Below are positions 49,501 to 55,911 of a stretch of 64,000 nucleotides of DNA, piece after piece. The DNA is taken from NCBI GenBank assembly GCA_945859605.1, contig OX243816.1, positions 42,091,191 to 42,155,190 of the forward strand, given 5' to 3'. Position 1 is the first letter of the stretch. Each line of letters starts with the position of its first letter. The translations under genes and the position numbers were made by a program. A model generated the notes under the pieces. It was not told where the DNA came from. It saw only the letters and a program-made list of their open reading frames with translations, and made no database searches. Source of the DNA: Lumbricus rubellus (taxonomy: Eukaryota > Annelida > Clitellata > Crassiclitellata > Lumbricidae).

Positions 49501-51593
49501 TAATTATAGCAAAGGTTGACAGGTAAATTCAGCCATGTGAATCTTTAGTGGTGGGTAAATATCATTGCCAGGTGAAACTTACCATTTACCATACATTAAG
49601 TGAAACCTACATTTAAAGATGCAGTTTTTGAAAAATTTTCTATCTCTATGCAATGTCATTTGACACCGCAACAAGCCTATAGGCAGTTAGCGGCAACTAC
49701 TCGTATGGACTTGCTCGGTGTCCAGGACAAATGAGAGCTCCAATCTTTCCAGTATCAGGCACGGAAATTCAAATTCTACCTTTACCTTTTTAACGACGTG
49801 AGCCTAAATGGACTGGCAATCGAATGCGGATCGTCGCTAAAGTGCAATGCAAAAGAAATTGAGTTGGCAAAGATCGAGAAAATTTTCCATTATGTACCTG
49901 GCATCGATTGTGTCGGAATCGTTAAAGTTGACGACTCTGAAATCAGAAATGAAAGGGGAAATAAATATGACATGTTATTAAGAAAGCAGGAGCAAATAAA
50001 CACATTTGCATTACCCGACTCCCGTACACAAAATACTATTCTAAAATAAATATAGTGTAGGGCCTATATACTTGCACTGTCCTGTATTGTATTGATTGAC
50101 CATTTTTAACTTCTCTCAGCAAGATATTATCAGAAGCGCTCCCAGTTCGAGCGACCCCGTAGGAAACGCTTCGAGTTCAGGCGAGAGAAAGCTAAGAAAA
50201 TTCTGCCAGAATAGATGACATGTCAATCCACAATAAGTAGACTATGCAGGAAAAGGATCTGGATTGAGTCTTATATAGGAACGGAACAAGTAGGATCTAA
50301 GTCTCTAAGAGGACGCGACGTAGTTTCAGAGTGGGGCGAACTGTGAGATCACAGAGGTACTTTGGTGCGAAAGACATAATTATAGAGAATTGCAATTATT
50401 TCCACAATTGAAAGCTCACTTTTATCACTGTATCTGAGATCACTGTAGAAACATTGCCATTGCTCATTTTAATATGATCAATTCATTGCTATAGTTACTG
50501 TTACTGTTACTTTGATCATCATAATATTCAAATTCATTTTCATCATCATCATCTGTGGAGAAACACAAACACACGCGACAGACATCCATGATAGAAAGAC
50601 ACAAAACCCGACTTTCAATAAATAAAAGAAATGTATGTATGTATGTATGTATGTATGTATGTATGTATGTATGTATGTATGTATGTATGCATGTATGTAT
50701 GTATGCATGCATGCATGCATGTAGGCTATGTATGTATGTATGTATGTATGTATGTATGTATGTATGTATGTATGTATGTATGTATGTATGTATGTATGTA
50801 TGTATGTATATATGTTAAGAGAAAAGTAATGAACCTCATTTCAAAAGCAACTAGCTTTTCTTACTAGATTTTCTCTTAAACAACAAACAGCAGAAAAGAA
50901 GAAAATTATGAGTCAGCGACGATGAGTTGTCATTTTATTTTGTATTGATTAAGAGCCTGTGCGCATAAGTTCGTTCCCGCGACTTCGCATTTGTGGATGT
51001 TGTATGTCTTCTTTTATTTTTTTGACATTAGCTTCATTCATGCAAAATATTCTACAAAAAAGTAACTGCACAAATTCTCGTTTCGTAGGCCCTACTGCTT
51101 AAATTTCTTTAACCAACTACGCACTTTGTTTCTAGTCTCACGTTAGAATAATCCATGACATATTATACATAGACTACAAGTATTTTTGCATACATATACA
51201 TAGTTACATACATACATGCATACACACATACATACACACATACACACACATACATACATACATACATACATACATACATACATACATACATACATACATA
51301 CATACATACATACATACATACATACATACATACATACATACATACATACATACACACATACACACATACATACATACATACATACATACATACATACATA
51401 CATACATACATACATACATACATACATACATACATACATACATACATACATACATACATACATACATACATACATACATACATACATACATACATACATA
51501 CAAAATCATTCGTATATAGTTCGCTTCCTTACCATATGTAACTAGCAGGAGGCCGAACGTGAGTATGAAGAACACCTTCATCTGAAACATCAT
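23157..51593 (-). CDS. Gene B: modular secreted protein, signal peptide, five B-C modules with micro-exon linkers, C-terminal CTCK domain
   Basis: Predicted spliced gene. Exons, in order of transcription, are listed individually: signal peptide, linker, B1-C1, linker (split by a hAT element), B2-C2, two linkers, B3-C3, two linkers, B4-C4, two linkers, B5-C5, four linkers, CTCK. Every exon uses AG/GT borders. Signal, linker and CTCK borders are phase 1; each B-C internal border is phase 0. The lengths sum to 3,102 nt, exactly 1,034 codons, without an in-frame stop, counting the hAT-split linker as its ancestral 39 nt. The 29-kb span is supported by locus A, whose shared flanks enclose homologous first and last exons. 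I infer an extracellular, probably dimerising, mucin- or matrix-like protein. It could instead be several shorter transcripts sharing exons. I do not recognise the B-C module. Confidence 0.6.
23583..24012. mobile_element. Palindromic MITE, ends AAAGGTTTCAAATTA
   Basis: The two halves are inverted copies: AAAGGTTTCAAATTA...CCCCCC at the left against GGGGGG...TAATTTGAAACCTTT at the right. Inside, TTTTCATCCGTCATCCCAC and AATATTGAT pair with GTGGGATGACGGATGAAAA. It sits about 90 bp inside the intron before the gene B CTCK exon. Confidence 0.75.
24087..24447. mobile_element. MITE with ends AATGACTAAAAAAGG, copy 1
   Basis: Starts AATGACTAAAAAAGGGTCAT and ends GACCTTTTCTTAGTCATT. A second copy is at 49,018-49,291 and a left-end fragment near 30,499. 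Both full copies lie at the left of a duplicated block carrying a linker micro-exon. Confidence 0.7.
24490..25710. mobile_element. hAT-type element, TSD GTCACCCC
   Basis: Ends TAGTGATGT and ACATCTCTA are inverted, with GTCACCCC directly outside both (24,482-24,489 and 25,711-25,718). The subterminal motif CAACGCCAAAAAAA and TGAAATATTTCA words occur near both ends. The element is absent from the paralogous block at 49.4-49.5 kb. A second hAT element is nested in it. No transposase frame is seen. Confidence 0.85.
25168..25535. mobile_element. Nested hAT MITE, TSD ATATAATA
   Basis: Starts CAGGGGTGTCAAA and ends TTTGACACCCCTG, with ATATAATA on both sides (25,160-25,167 and 25,536-25,543). It holds GGCCCGCGGGCC and tandem CACCCTGGCCCGCCACTTG words. 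Ends of this form are typical of Charlie-type hAT MITEs. Confidence 0.9.
25725..26225 (-). repeat. Linker-exon duplicon, copy 1
   Basis: About 450 bp (CATGTAGCTCACGGA through ACATTAAGTG, CAATGTCATTTGACACCG, GGCACGGAAGTTTAACTTC, GACTGGCAATCGAATGCGGA and the micro-exon) recurs at 39,350-39,790 and 49,480-50,040. Each copy carries one 39-nt linker exon with its splice sites, showing that linkers multiplied as intron-exon-intron blocks. Confidence 0.8.
26137..26175 (-). CDS. Gene B, linker micro-exon 12 (39 nt)
   Basis: Between acceptor CTGATTGCAG and donor GTACAT. Phase 1-1; codes SSTLTIPTHSMP after a split codon. Last linker before the CTCK exon. Confidence 0.65.
26706..26744 (-). CDS. Gene B, linker micro-exon 11 (39 nt)
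   Basis: Same borders and phase; codes STTLTIPTHSMP. Only 0.14 kb from linker 10, so the two could be spliced as alternatives. Confidence 0.6.
26842..26880 (-). CDS. Gene B, linker micro-exon 10 (39 nt)
   Basis: Codes SSTLTIPTHSMP between a CTGATTGCAG acceptor and a GTACGC donor, phase 1-1. Confidence 0.6.
27581..28788 (-). mobile_element. Tc1/mariner-type element with 415-bp inverted arms, transposase decayed
   Basis: Arms 27,581-27,994 and 28,373-28,788 are inverted copies beginning TATAGGGTGTCTCGATAGGT. On the minus strand the interior codes FQQHGARAHTSKASVEWLNK, the Tc1 second-catalytic-Asp region with His in place of Asp, and, in a shifted frame, DWSPNSPDLSPIENVW, which carries the third catalytic acidic residue. 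The usual C-terminal end (LEAVIKSKGN) falls in the arm and is therefore present twice. Frameshifts and the lost Asp make it inactive. It lies in a gene B intron. Confidence 0.85.
29021..29047 (-). CDS. Gene B, linker micro-exon 9 (27 nt, distinct type)
   Basis: Acceptor TTTGTTACAG, donor GTGAGT. Codes DINIPTKVH, phase 1-1. It is the shortest linker and unlike the other two types. Confidence 0.55.
29241..29423. repeat. (ATC)n array with an (ACC/ATC) block
   Basis: About 180 bp of ATC with alternating CATCAC in the middle. It explains the poly-His, poly-Asp, poly-Met and poly-Ser frames. Confidence 0.95.
29541..29659. repeat. 59-bp direct repeat, two copies
   Basis: ATCTTGGAGCAGCTAGACCA through GGGAGATAGGCATGG occurs twice in direct succession (29,541 and 29,600). 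It is followed to about 29,960 by GC-rich, coding-like DNA whose end (GTGGCGGAGGATGGATGCAG) recurs at 35,310 and 35,765 and, diverged, at 27,520, so it is part of a dispersed repeat. Confidence 0.75.
30139..30215 (+). mobile_element. tRNA-derived SINE head, decayed
   Basis: GGGATGCCCGGTAAGGTAATGG has an A-box-like start and GGTTAGAGCCCCC is a damaged B box. Preceded by CAGTGGCGGCGCTAGAGGGG, a hAT-like terminus without a partner found. Confidence 0.45.
30353..30385. repeat. (TTA)n microsatellite
   Basis: About 33 bp of TTA repeat, next to the SINE-like head. Confidence 0.85.
30645..30801 (-). CDS. Gene B, exon C5
   Basis: 157 nt, phase 0 in and phase 1 out (donor GTTGGT). Begins LFDDYLKMNDVS, centre ENEFQLIFNSTEGRLIITDL, end FCSCGH. 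The pattern FQLxF...ITDLFIxLxCxC defines the C exon family. The reading frame continues past the donor for about 45 codons, so a retained-intron form is possible. Confidence 0.65.
31402..31700 (-). CDS. Gene B, exon B5
   Basis: 299 nt, phase 1 in, phase 0 out (TGG|GTTCGT). Codes ETTTFVPCDKGLLVDYKTY, SFEIIMKSDDGTPYPGS and FTLSFILKNCNGTWKINSIG. Contains an N-glycosylation sequon (NGT). Two Cys, at the start and in the NCNGTW segment, are shared in position with the other B exons. Confidence 0.7.
31798..32530 (+). repeat. TA array, pyrimidine-rich tract and 70-bp direct repeats (interspersed repeat, second copy)
   Basis: A (TA)n run is followed by ACTAGCTGTACCCGGCCACG, the family end also seen inverted at 4,430-4,465, then about 300 bp of CCT/CTC. 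Beyond it, TTTTGTGCGACTTTACAACG and TTTTGAGCGACTTTACAACG start two direct repeats 70 bp apart (32,201 and 32,271). Confidence 0.6.
32660..32698 (-). CDS. Gene B, linker micro-exon 8 (39 nt, TSLPP type)
   Basis: Acceptor CGATTGCAG, donor GTGTGG. Codes VSSLPPETTAYKT, phase 1-1. A Thr/Pro/Ser-rich linker. Confidence 0.6.
33005..33220 (-). mobile_element. tRNA-derived SINE, minus strand
   Basis: The reverse complement starts GGGACGCGGTGGTGTAGTGG and continues AGGTTCAAATCCACC, CTTGGGCAAGTCCTTCACTC and AGGCGCTC, matching 14,463-14,690 throughout. It lies in the gene B intron between linkers 7 and 8. Confidence 0.85.
33427..33465 (-). CDS. Gene B, linker micro-exon 7 (39 nt)
   Basis: Acceptor CTGTTTACAG, donor GTACGG. 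Codes MSTLTFPTHSMP, phase 1-1. Confidence 0.65.
33711..33861 (-). CDS. Gene B, exon C4
   Basis: 151 nt after acceptor TTTCGCACAG. Codes TFDDSSEMNTVSIVVRKTV, DFQLVFEAAGGQININDLFI and ELFCNCTNG at the end, with a possible sequon (NCT). Confidence 0.7.
34459..34516. repeat. (CT)n microsatellite
   Basis: About 55 bp of CT with one interruption, in the intron between B4 and C4. Confidence 0.9.
34720..35024 (-). CDS. Gene B, exon B4
   Basis: 305 nt after acceptor ACCTACCAG. Codes ESTTNKPCDSSLLPIDYNTY, SFKMTMKSDDGVIHADAIQT, LFVMNFTLLDICSDNWKLLT and ends with a Leu before GTTCGT. The sequon NFT and the DICSDNW segment are shared with B2 and B3. Confidence 0.75.
35280..35362 (+). repeat. Dispersed repeat, copy (GTGGCGGAGGATGGATGCAG)
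   Basis: The same sequence is at 29,880-29,960 and 35,715-35,815, each with GGCACAG before it and TTTAACGTC after it. This is a short interspersed repeat of unknown class. Confidence 0.6.
35464..35505 (-). CDS. Gene B, linker micro-exon 6 (42 nt, TSLPA type)
   Basis: Acceptor TTGATTACAG, donor GTATGG. Codes TSLPAATITHKNK, phase 1-1. Homologous to linkers 8 and 2. Confidence 0.6.
35715..35815 (+). repeat. Dispersed repeat, second nearby copy
   Basis: GGACCGGCACAGGGA and GTGGCGGAGGATGGATGCAG as at 35,280, in the same orientation. Confidence 0.6.
36200..36238 (-). CDS. Gene B, linker micro-exon 5 (39 nt)
   Basis: Acceptor CTGATTGCAG, donor GTACAC. Codes SSTSTTPTHSMP, phase 1-1. Duplicate of linker 3. 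Confidence 0.65.
37022..37169 (-). CDS. Gene B, exon C3
   Basis: 148 nt, acceptor TTTGATCAG, donor GTTGGT. Codes IFNTEMNRVDKAVGKSVVG, NAFQLEFEAAGGLLHIDDL and ELLCNCSTH. Two codons shorter than C2 near its start. Confidence 0.7.
37192..37960. mobile_element. Insertion present only in duplication copy 1
   Basis: Copy 2 reads straight from AAGAAGAAATTA into CTGGCGAATCAAACC. Here about 770 bp intervene, starting with (TCAA)n and TTTTTTATTGGTCCG. A short-word tail next to one border suggests a retroposon inserted on the minus strand, but no coding sequence is recognised. Confidence 0.65.
38326..38630 (-). CDS. Gene B, exon B3
   Basis: 305 nt, acceptor TGACTTAAAG, donor GTTCGT. Codes EPMANQPCDKSLLIIDNNTY, SFEMTMKDVDGKTYSDAML and DEVYIMKFTLLDICSDNW. 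Sequon NNT. Differs from B2 by a few residues and two extra codons. Confidence 0.75.
39350..39790 (-). repeat. Linker-exon duplicon, copy 2
   Basis: Matches 25,845-26,225 and 49,600-50,030 from ACATTAAGTGAAGCCTACAT through the micro-exon to TTTGCATTACCCGA. Confidence 0.8.
39659..39697 (-). CDS. Gene B, linker micro-exon 4 (39 nt)
   Basis: Acceptor CTGATTGCAG, donor GTACAT. Codes SSTLTIPSHSMP, phase 1-1. Confidence 0.65.
40021..40059 (-). CDS. Gene B, linker micro-exon 3 (39 nt)
   Basis: Acceptor CTGATTGCAG, donor GTACAC. Codes SSTSATPTHSMP, phase 1-1. It differs from linker 5 by one residue (Thr to Ala). Confidence 0.65.
40849..41002 (-). CDS. Gene B, exon C2
   Basis: 154 nt, acceptor TTTGATCAG, donor GTTGGT. 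Codes IFKDYTEMSRVDKAVGKSV, NAFQLDFKAAGGLIHIDDF and ELHCNCNTH. Confidence 0.7.
41393..41691 (-). CDS. Gene B, exon B2
   Basis: 299 nt, acceptor TGACTTAAAG, donor GTTCGT. Codes ELKPNQPCDKSLLINNNTY, SFEMTMKDVAGKTYSDAML and DEVYIMKFTLLNICSDNW. Confidence 0.75.
41761..43491. mobile_element. hAT-type element, TSD ATGCGTAT, empty site kept in paralogous copy
   Basis: Starts TAGGGTGCCA and ends TGGCACCCTA, with ATGCGTAT on both sides (41,753-41,760 and 43,492-43,499). Duplication copy 1 at 38,693-38,702 has the single unoccupied site (GTATGCGTAACG). The 1,731 bp interior has only broken frames. I see no intact hAT transposase domain. Confidence 0.9.
43962..46547 (-). pseudogene. Gene B, linker micro-exon 2, split by a hAT element
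   Basis: Exon bases 46,533-46,547 (TGACTTCTTTGCAAC) and 43,962-43,985 flank the element at 43,994-46,532. Counting the duplicated 8 bp once, the ancestral exon is 39 nt, phase 1-1, with acceptor CGATTACAG and donor GTAATG, and is homologous to linkers 6 and 8. As the exon is symmetrical, skipping it would keep the gene in frame. Confidence 0.7.
43994..46532. mobile_element. hAT-type element inside a coding micro-exon, TSD GTTGCAAA
   Basis: Left end CACGGGCGGATCCAGG, right end CTGTATCCGCCCCTG, inverted and typical of hAT (CAGGGGCGGATCCAG). GTTGCAAA is on both sides (43,986-43,993 and 46,533-46,540). The subterminal regions are G/C-homopolymer rich at both ends. The AT-rich interior has no frame above 75 codons, so it is non-autonomous. 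Confidence 0.9.
47303..47444 (-). CDS. Gene B, exon C1 (diverged)
   Basis: 142 nt, acceptor TTTCTTTCTGCAG, donor GTAATT, phase 0 in and 1 out as in the other C exons. Codes SYPSTSEVFYHMGVGRLTEL, LRISITFKSL and EIQVGKLIMSACVVK. Only one Cys remains where the others have CxC, so the disulfide of this module must differ. Confidence 0.65.
47610..47835 (+). pseudogene. LINE C-terminal end, 5'-truncated
   Basis: SRSFASIIVPSLWNVHSPS, then LLSGCLSSALSLLKTCF, matches the RSFxxxxPxLWNxLPxxxR...FKxxLKTxLF ending of CR1/L2-like LINEs. The tail GGGAGCGCCTCTG with ACGCGCTTTATAAA is shared with the SINE and with other LINE ends here. Confidence 0.65.
48048..48267. repeat. 22-bp tandem repeat, ten copies (ACAGCGTCGTCGKGTCAGAAA)
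   Basis: Ten units of 22 bp, alternating GTCGTGTCAG and GTCGGGTCAG. Since 22 is not a multiple of 3, the same peptide is read in each frame in turn, giving the false KTASSGQKNSVV frame. It lies 70 bp downstream (in transcription) of exon B1. It resembles a solo tandem-word arm. Confidence 0.9.
48338..48618 (-). CDS. Gene B, exon B1 (diverged)
   Basis: 281 nt, acceptor TTTTCCAATAG, phase 1 in; GGG|GTTCGT, phase 0 out, the same unusual donor as B2-B5. Codes VPNICPVGYTPIEYRYSGDG, KEFRTTINDILDGSDILEG and SETFLLVNIRMVATDVTMVV. It aligns with B2-B5 in the KxFxxTxxD and hydrophobic-strand parts, but lacks the second Cys. The first module is thus the most divergent. Confidence 0.7.
48680..48845. repeat. 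(GTA)n-rich low-complexity DNA
   Basis: Interrupted GTA, GTC and TTA blocks directly upstream of exon B1. Confidence 0.85.
49018..49291. mobile_element. MITE with ends AATGACTAAAAAAGG, copy 2
   Basis: Starts AATGACTAAAAAAGGTCATC and ends GACGACCTTTTCTTAGTCATT. Shorter than copy 1 at 24,087 through internal deletions. Confidence 0.7.
49480..50040 (-). repeat. Linker-exon duplicon, copy 3
   Basis: Matches 25,725-26,225 including GCATGTAGCTCACGGA at its left. The hAT element that adjoins copy 1 is absent here. Confidence 0.8.
49898..49936 (-). CDS. Gene B, linker micro-exon 1 (39 nt)
   Basis: Acceptor CTGATTTCAG, donor GTACAT. Codes SSTLTIPTQSMP, phase 1-1. First linker after the signal-peptide exon. 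Confidence 0.6.
50050..50625. other. Intronic DNA without recognisable feature
   Basis: I see no exon or repeat here beyond a short TACTGT/ATCATC patch near 50,490-50,550. Confidence 0.4.
50631..50813. repeat. (ATGT)n/(ATGC)n tetranucleotide array
   Basis: About 180 bp of ATGT with an ATGC block and one GTAGGCT interruption. It is the opposite strand of the CATA arrays at 10.0 and 51.2 kb. Confidence 0.95.
51190..51502. repeat. (CATA)n array next to the gene B signal exon
   Basis: About 310 bp of CATA with CACA interruptions, ending 30 bp from the signal-peptide exon, in the same position as the array in gene A. Confidence 0.95.
51533..51593 (-). CDS. Gene B, signal-peptide exon (first coding exon)
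   Basis: 61 nt coding MMFQMKVFFILTFGLLLVTY, then a phase 1 donor (ATATG|GTAAGG). A hydrophobic core after a single Lys makes a good secretion signal. It is homologous to the gene A exon in sequence, phase and flanks. Two further Met codons follow within four residues, so the exact start is uncertain. Confidence 0.75.
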
Positions 51594-53400
51594 CGTGTGA
51601 TGTGTGTACATTTATGCAAACGTCATTATTATAAAGAGTCTACAAAGCCAGGGCTTTTTAACGTGCAGCTGTACACAAAATGTACAGTTATAAATAGATT
51701 GTGCAGCTGTAGAAGCACTTCTGTGCAGTTAAAACTAGCAAGAAAGTCATTGTCCTCTGGTTGGAAGTAATTTACCATGGAGAATGGGAAAGGAAAGAAG
51801 AGGTTGTGCAATTCTAAAAATTCCTTAAAAACAACACTGTTCAAAGCGAAGTAAAGCCACTGTTTAGACAGAAGTCCTCTGCGTTGCAGTAGGTCTTCAA
51901 CTAAACAAAAGCAGTCCGAACTGTAAGTCAGGAGTTCTAAATTTACTTTCCTTTTTATGGCAAATAGCCTGAAATAGGTAGACATAAACTGACATATAGT
52001 TGGAAGTTGGAAATTATGATGGTCGGGTCACAAAGGCAAAGTTTAAAAAGAACAGCAGCCATTGCTTATGTACCTTTGAGACATAAGTAGGCCTAAGCAG
52101 GAAATTAGTAATCATTTCTCAGGAAATTAATCGTGTCACATATGTAGTGTTATCGGCGCACTATACAACTTGCAATGACATAGGCCTAGGCTAAGTATTT
52201 TTTACATGTACATGTACGATGAGACACATGAGCCAGTATTACCGTTCCTGTTCAACAATGTTTCATTTGAAGACTACGGATTTCGAAAACCTGCTAAAGC
52301 ACAAATTCACTTCGCGAAAAAGCAACTGGGTTATAACGAAATTGAGCTCACACAGTGCCTGATGTTCTTCATGAGTAGCCTAAGGCTATTTTAGACAGGA
52401 TACAATCATGCTATGAACATAGGAATTGATTTTAATACCGAACCAATTAAATGAAAATTGCTGCATCGAATGAGTTTTATTTCCCTAACAGGATCACGTT
52501 CTTTTTTCAAGTACGCATTCTCACCACTGCCCGTTGATATCGATCGTGCTTAGGTCCTATTTGAGAGTTTACCAACTGCGTAGGCCTACTCGTGTTATCA
52601 AAATATCCATCCAACGTGCGTCACCATCATTGACTGGAAAAAACTGATGCATTCAGACGTTAGAGCGGATTGTAGGGATAAAAAAGATATAGACTCTAAA
52701 CGAACCCACAGCTTTATAGGTTGGCTCTTTCTTACAGAAGTCAAAGACCAATTTTCCCTTTTAAAGCTGTTGACAAGATTACATGATTCAAAGTCAAACT
52801 AAATTTTGCTCCACATAGGTCTACAGTATAGAGTATGATCTTTATTATAGACCTACGTACCTAATGAAAGACCGTTGCATTATTATTATTATTATTTAAT
52901 AATATAGTTATTTTTCAGGATTATTATTATTAATTATTATTATTACATTGTATGTTTATCCTGTTACTTTCAGTTATGTTCTAATTAATTAATTAAGTGC
53001 TAATACTAACTTGCGTTATATATCTTGGAGCTAGGGGTCAGAACTGTACATGTATAAGCTGTTAGCTTTTTCTGATTCCTTTTGCACTCTGTTTAATGAC
53101 TCATGTTTATTCTGTTTGACTTGTATATGTGCAATAAATAAACAAATAAACAAATAAATAAACAATCCAAACAAGTTTCTTGTCATTAGGAGGAACAAAA
53201 TTCCTTTCCACTAGTTTTCCATCTTCGTGTTATCCACACTAGGCTACGCGCCTCATTATCACTAGACTCATGATAATATTATTTCTTTAACGACTCTGAT
53301 TGGCGTTGATTTCAGAACGATGCTCTACATGTATAAGTCTCAACGGTCGTAAGACATCTTGTCTGGGTAGAGACCTCGCCTCTAATTAAGGAGAGATCTT
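51594..53400 (-). repeat. Upstream flank of locus B, paralogous to 10.5-13.3 kb
   Basis: Blocks such as 52,240-52,345 (TTACCGTTCCTGTTCAACAA, GACTACGGATTTCG, CACTTCGCGAA) and 53,230-53,345 match locus A in order. It lacks the fold-back element found in A. No exon is recognised; the conserved 52,240-52,345 block is open on the plus strand (NNVSFEDYGFRKPA) but is broken in the A copy. Confidence 0.75.
51600..51645 (-). promoter_or_regulatory. Candidate core promoter of gene B
   Basis: The minus strand has TTTATAATAATGACG and then TTTGCATAAATGTACACACA before the ATG. The second box aligns with TTTGTATAAACG in gene A. Confidence 0.35.
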
Positions 53401-54325
53401 GAAAGGGCGCAGTATAAATGTATATGATTGAATTTAGGCTATGTGGTTGAATTATAATTATTATATAATTAGCTAGGATTTTAATATAATGGACTAATTT
53501 AGGCTACTAGGCCCTACATGTATTGTTTATTCCTCAGTCTCTGTCCATTTGAATGTCCTTGAAGCAGATATGTTTATTTGCGTGCGGGTTTACCATGTGG
53601 GTTGGCCTACTCGTTTTGTTCATCATAGATAATGTTTATCTGCATGCATGCATCCAATTGCAGGGCCTACTTAATGTATTCATTCATTCATTTAAAAAAA
53701 TATATAGCGCCCCGTAGAGAAACATACTCAGACGTTCCCCAGTCAAAACCCGTCTACTGGCGCATGATGTTATTGCCGAAAGCGTGAACAGCTCCCAGAA
53801 TTTTGAATAAGGAGTCAGAAGGAAAGTGTGAGGCCTTCATTTCGGGAGTTAATGGGCATGATCCAAAAGTGTGTAGGCCTACAAGTAGCCTATATAATTA
53901 AATTGGGAATTAATTATTTCGAGGGCTGATGCAAAACAATTCCTAAATAGCCTATACTGCCATGGTTATGGAGTAGACCCTGACTCTCCCACATAAATTA
54001 TTAAGAAAGACACATTTGTCTTGCTTGTGTGGAGATGCAGTTTTAATAAAACAAATTCGGCTGCAGTGAAAGGAATTGATGATCGCGATGAGACACAGAC
54101 ATCTGTTCAAAAGTCAATTAGGACGACCTACGCAGTGCGGAGCTGCAGATGTCTTTACTAAATTCATATTTAGGACCATTTCCAAAAATAAAAATCAGAA
54201 TTCGAAAATCAATTAGCTAGAACTCAGAATGTTTCACGCAGGAAATGCTTTTTAGAAATAAAATATTGAGCACCGAGTTAATGTAGGCCTAATTTCTCTG
54301 TAGGCTGGAACAAGTATAGGCCTGA
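53400..54325. other. Noncoding stretch without recognisable gene
   Basis: AT-rich DNA with a SINE-tail-like piece at 53,370-53,430 (GACCTCGCCTCTAATTAAGG) and a TATATAGCGCC piece at 53,701. Nothing else is named. Confidence 0.4.
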
Positions 54326-54329
54326 TTCA

Positions 54330-55430
54330 TGAAAAGGCAAAACACAGTAACTCAGAAAACCATTATTTTGAGCAAACTTGATTTGAAAGTTTATTTCAAA
54401 TATCTCGGAAGTTATTTGTTCAATCCAAACAAAACTCGCACCGTAAATGAAGTAAACTGTGTTTTATTTATGGTAGCAATTAAAAATGTTTAGTAATATT
54501 AGGCTATTTAAAAACCAAAACAGTTCAAAATCTTTCGTACTGCGTTTTGGTTTGGCATTTCCATGGGAATTGAATACCTAAAACAGAGTACTGCGTTTTG
54601 GCTTGACAACTCTATGCAGCGTGTGTGTGTTAGGCTACATTGATCAACCGATATTGATCTGGATATTGGTGTACAGATGACTGAAATTGGGACGTATTAT
54701 TATAATTTGATTTTGGCTTCTAGTTAGAGTAAAATATCTTAAAATCTCATTAAACCATGATTTCATTCATAATTATCATTTCATTTATAATTCATTAACC
54801 CTCCGTCCATCCGTGTGTAATGCCTATTCACACACGCGTAATAATAATAGCAACACCGTGTAAGTAACATAGGAAATATTTGCCGAGATGTTAAAAATTT
54901 ATAATTATAATCAGCAACAGTTAATGTGTCAATTAAACACATATAAATATAATAGTGTCTGACACTTACGTAGAATGAATAGACAAACTTAAACTTGAAA
55001 AAAATGAATGTAAAACCCAATAGGGCCTAATATTAGATCACTTCGTACTAATAAATATATTTCACGCGTCTTGTAAACAAAACCGGAAATAGAATATTAT
55101 ACAGAAATATGACGTATTGTAGCGCAGTAGCAGTAATTTATGTAGGGCCTATGCTAAGCCAAAACACAGCACTGTGTTTTGGCTTGACATTCGTTTGTAA
55201 GCGCAGCAGATTCTGTTGTTATAAACACAGTGCTGTGTTTTGGCTTGATTTCCAAAGAAAAATACCCGACTTAGGCCTACTGTGTTTTGGCAACATAGTA
55301 GGCCTATCCAGTAAACCAGTGAAAATAAAGCTCTGACACTTACAGGGCATGAAGATAGTAACATCTTAATCGCAAAAATCCAATAAAATGAAAAACGATT
55401 TTTTTCGAGTTACTGCGTTTTGCCTTTTCA
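54330..55430. mobile_element. Inverted-repeat element with internal ACTGCGTTTTGGCTTGAC words
   Basis: Left end TGAAAAGGCAAAACACAGTA and right end TACTGCGTTTTGCCTTTTCA are inverted copies. Between them the word CTGYGTTTTGGCTTGAC occurs at least four times (54,540, 54,590, 55,168, 55,230), some in short palindromes (GCCAAAACACAGCACTGTG at 55,157). I see no coding capacity. Confidence 0.65.
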
Positions 55431-55911
55431 GGGCAGTAGTGTGGTTCGGTGCAGACAATGACGATAATTATTTTGCTACTATTTTGCATTTCAAAGTAGA
55501 CGACCGGTTGTTCATCCAGTTAATGACAGAGAATGGAAGACAGTCAGAACTGTGCCTTTACAAAACTTTAACTTGCGCGATTATTTTGCATGTTCGCACG
55601 TCTGCTCGCATCAATTGCAACTCTATTCCAATTTGAAAGGACACTTTAGAATTCTTAAACCACGACTAGCCTATTATTAATAAGCACTGAAATTACGAGC
55701 AATTTGTGTAGCAAAAATAATAATCGTCATAATTGTTGAAATGACAGCTTAAAATGCTACCATTGCAGTCTATAAATAAAAAATTTTCGACAATGGTGAA
55801 GGGGTTTCATCCCCCCCCCCCCAAAAAAACCCCTCTTCTGCTCGGAGCTTCGCGTTATGGTGATCGTCCTTCGGCCGCTCATTCATCCCCTCAAACCCAA
55901 GACCAAGTCTC

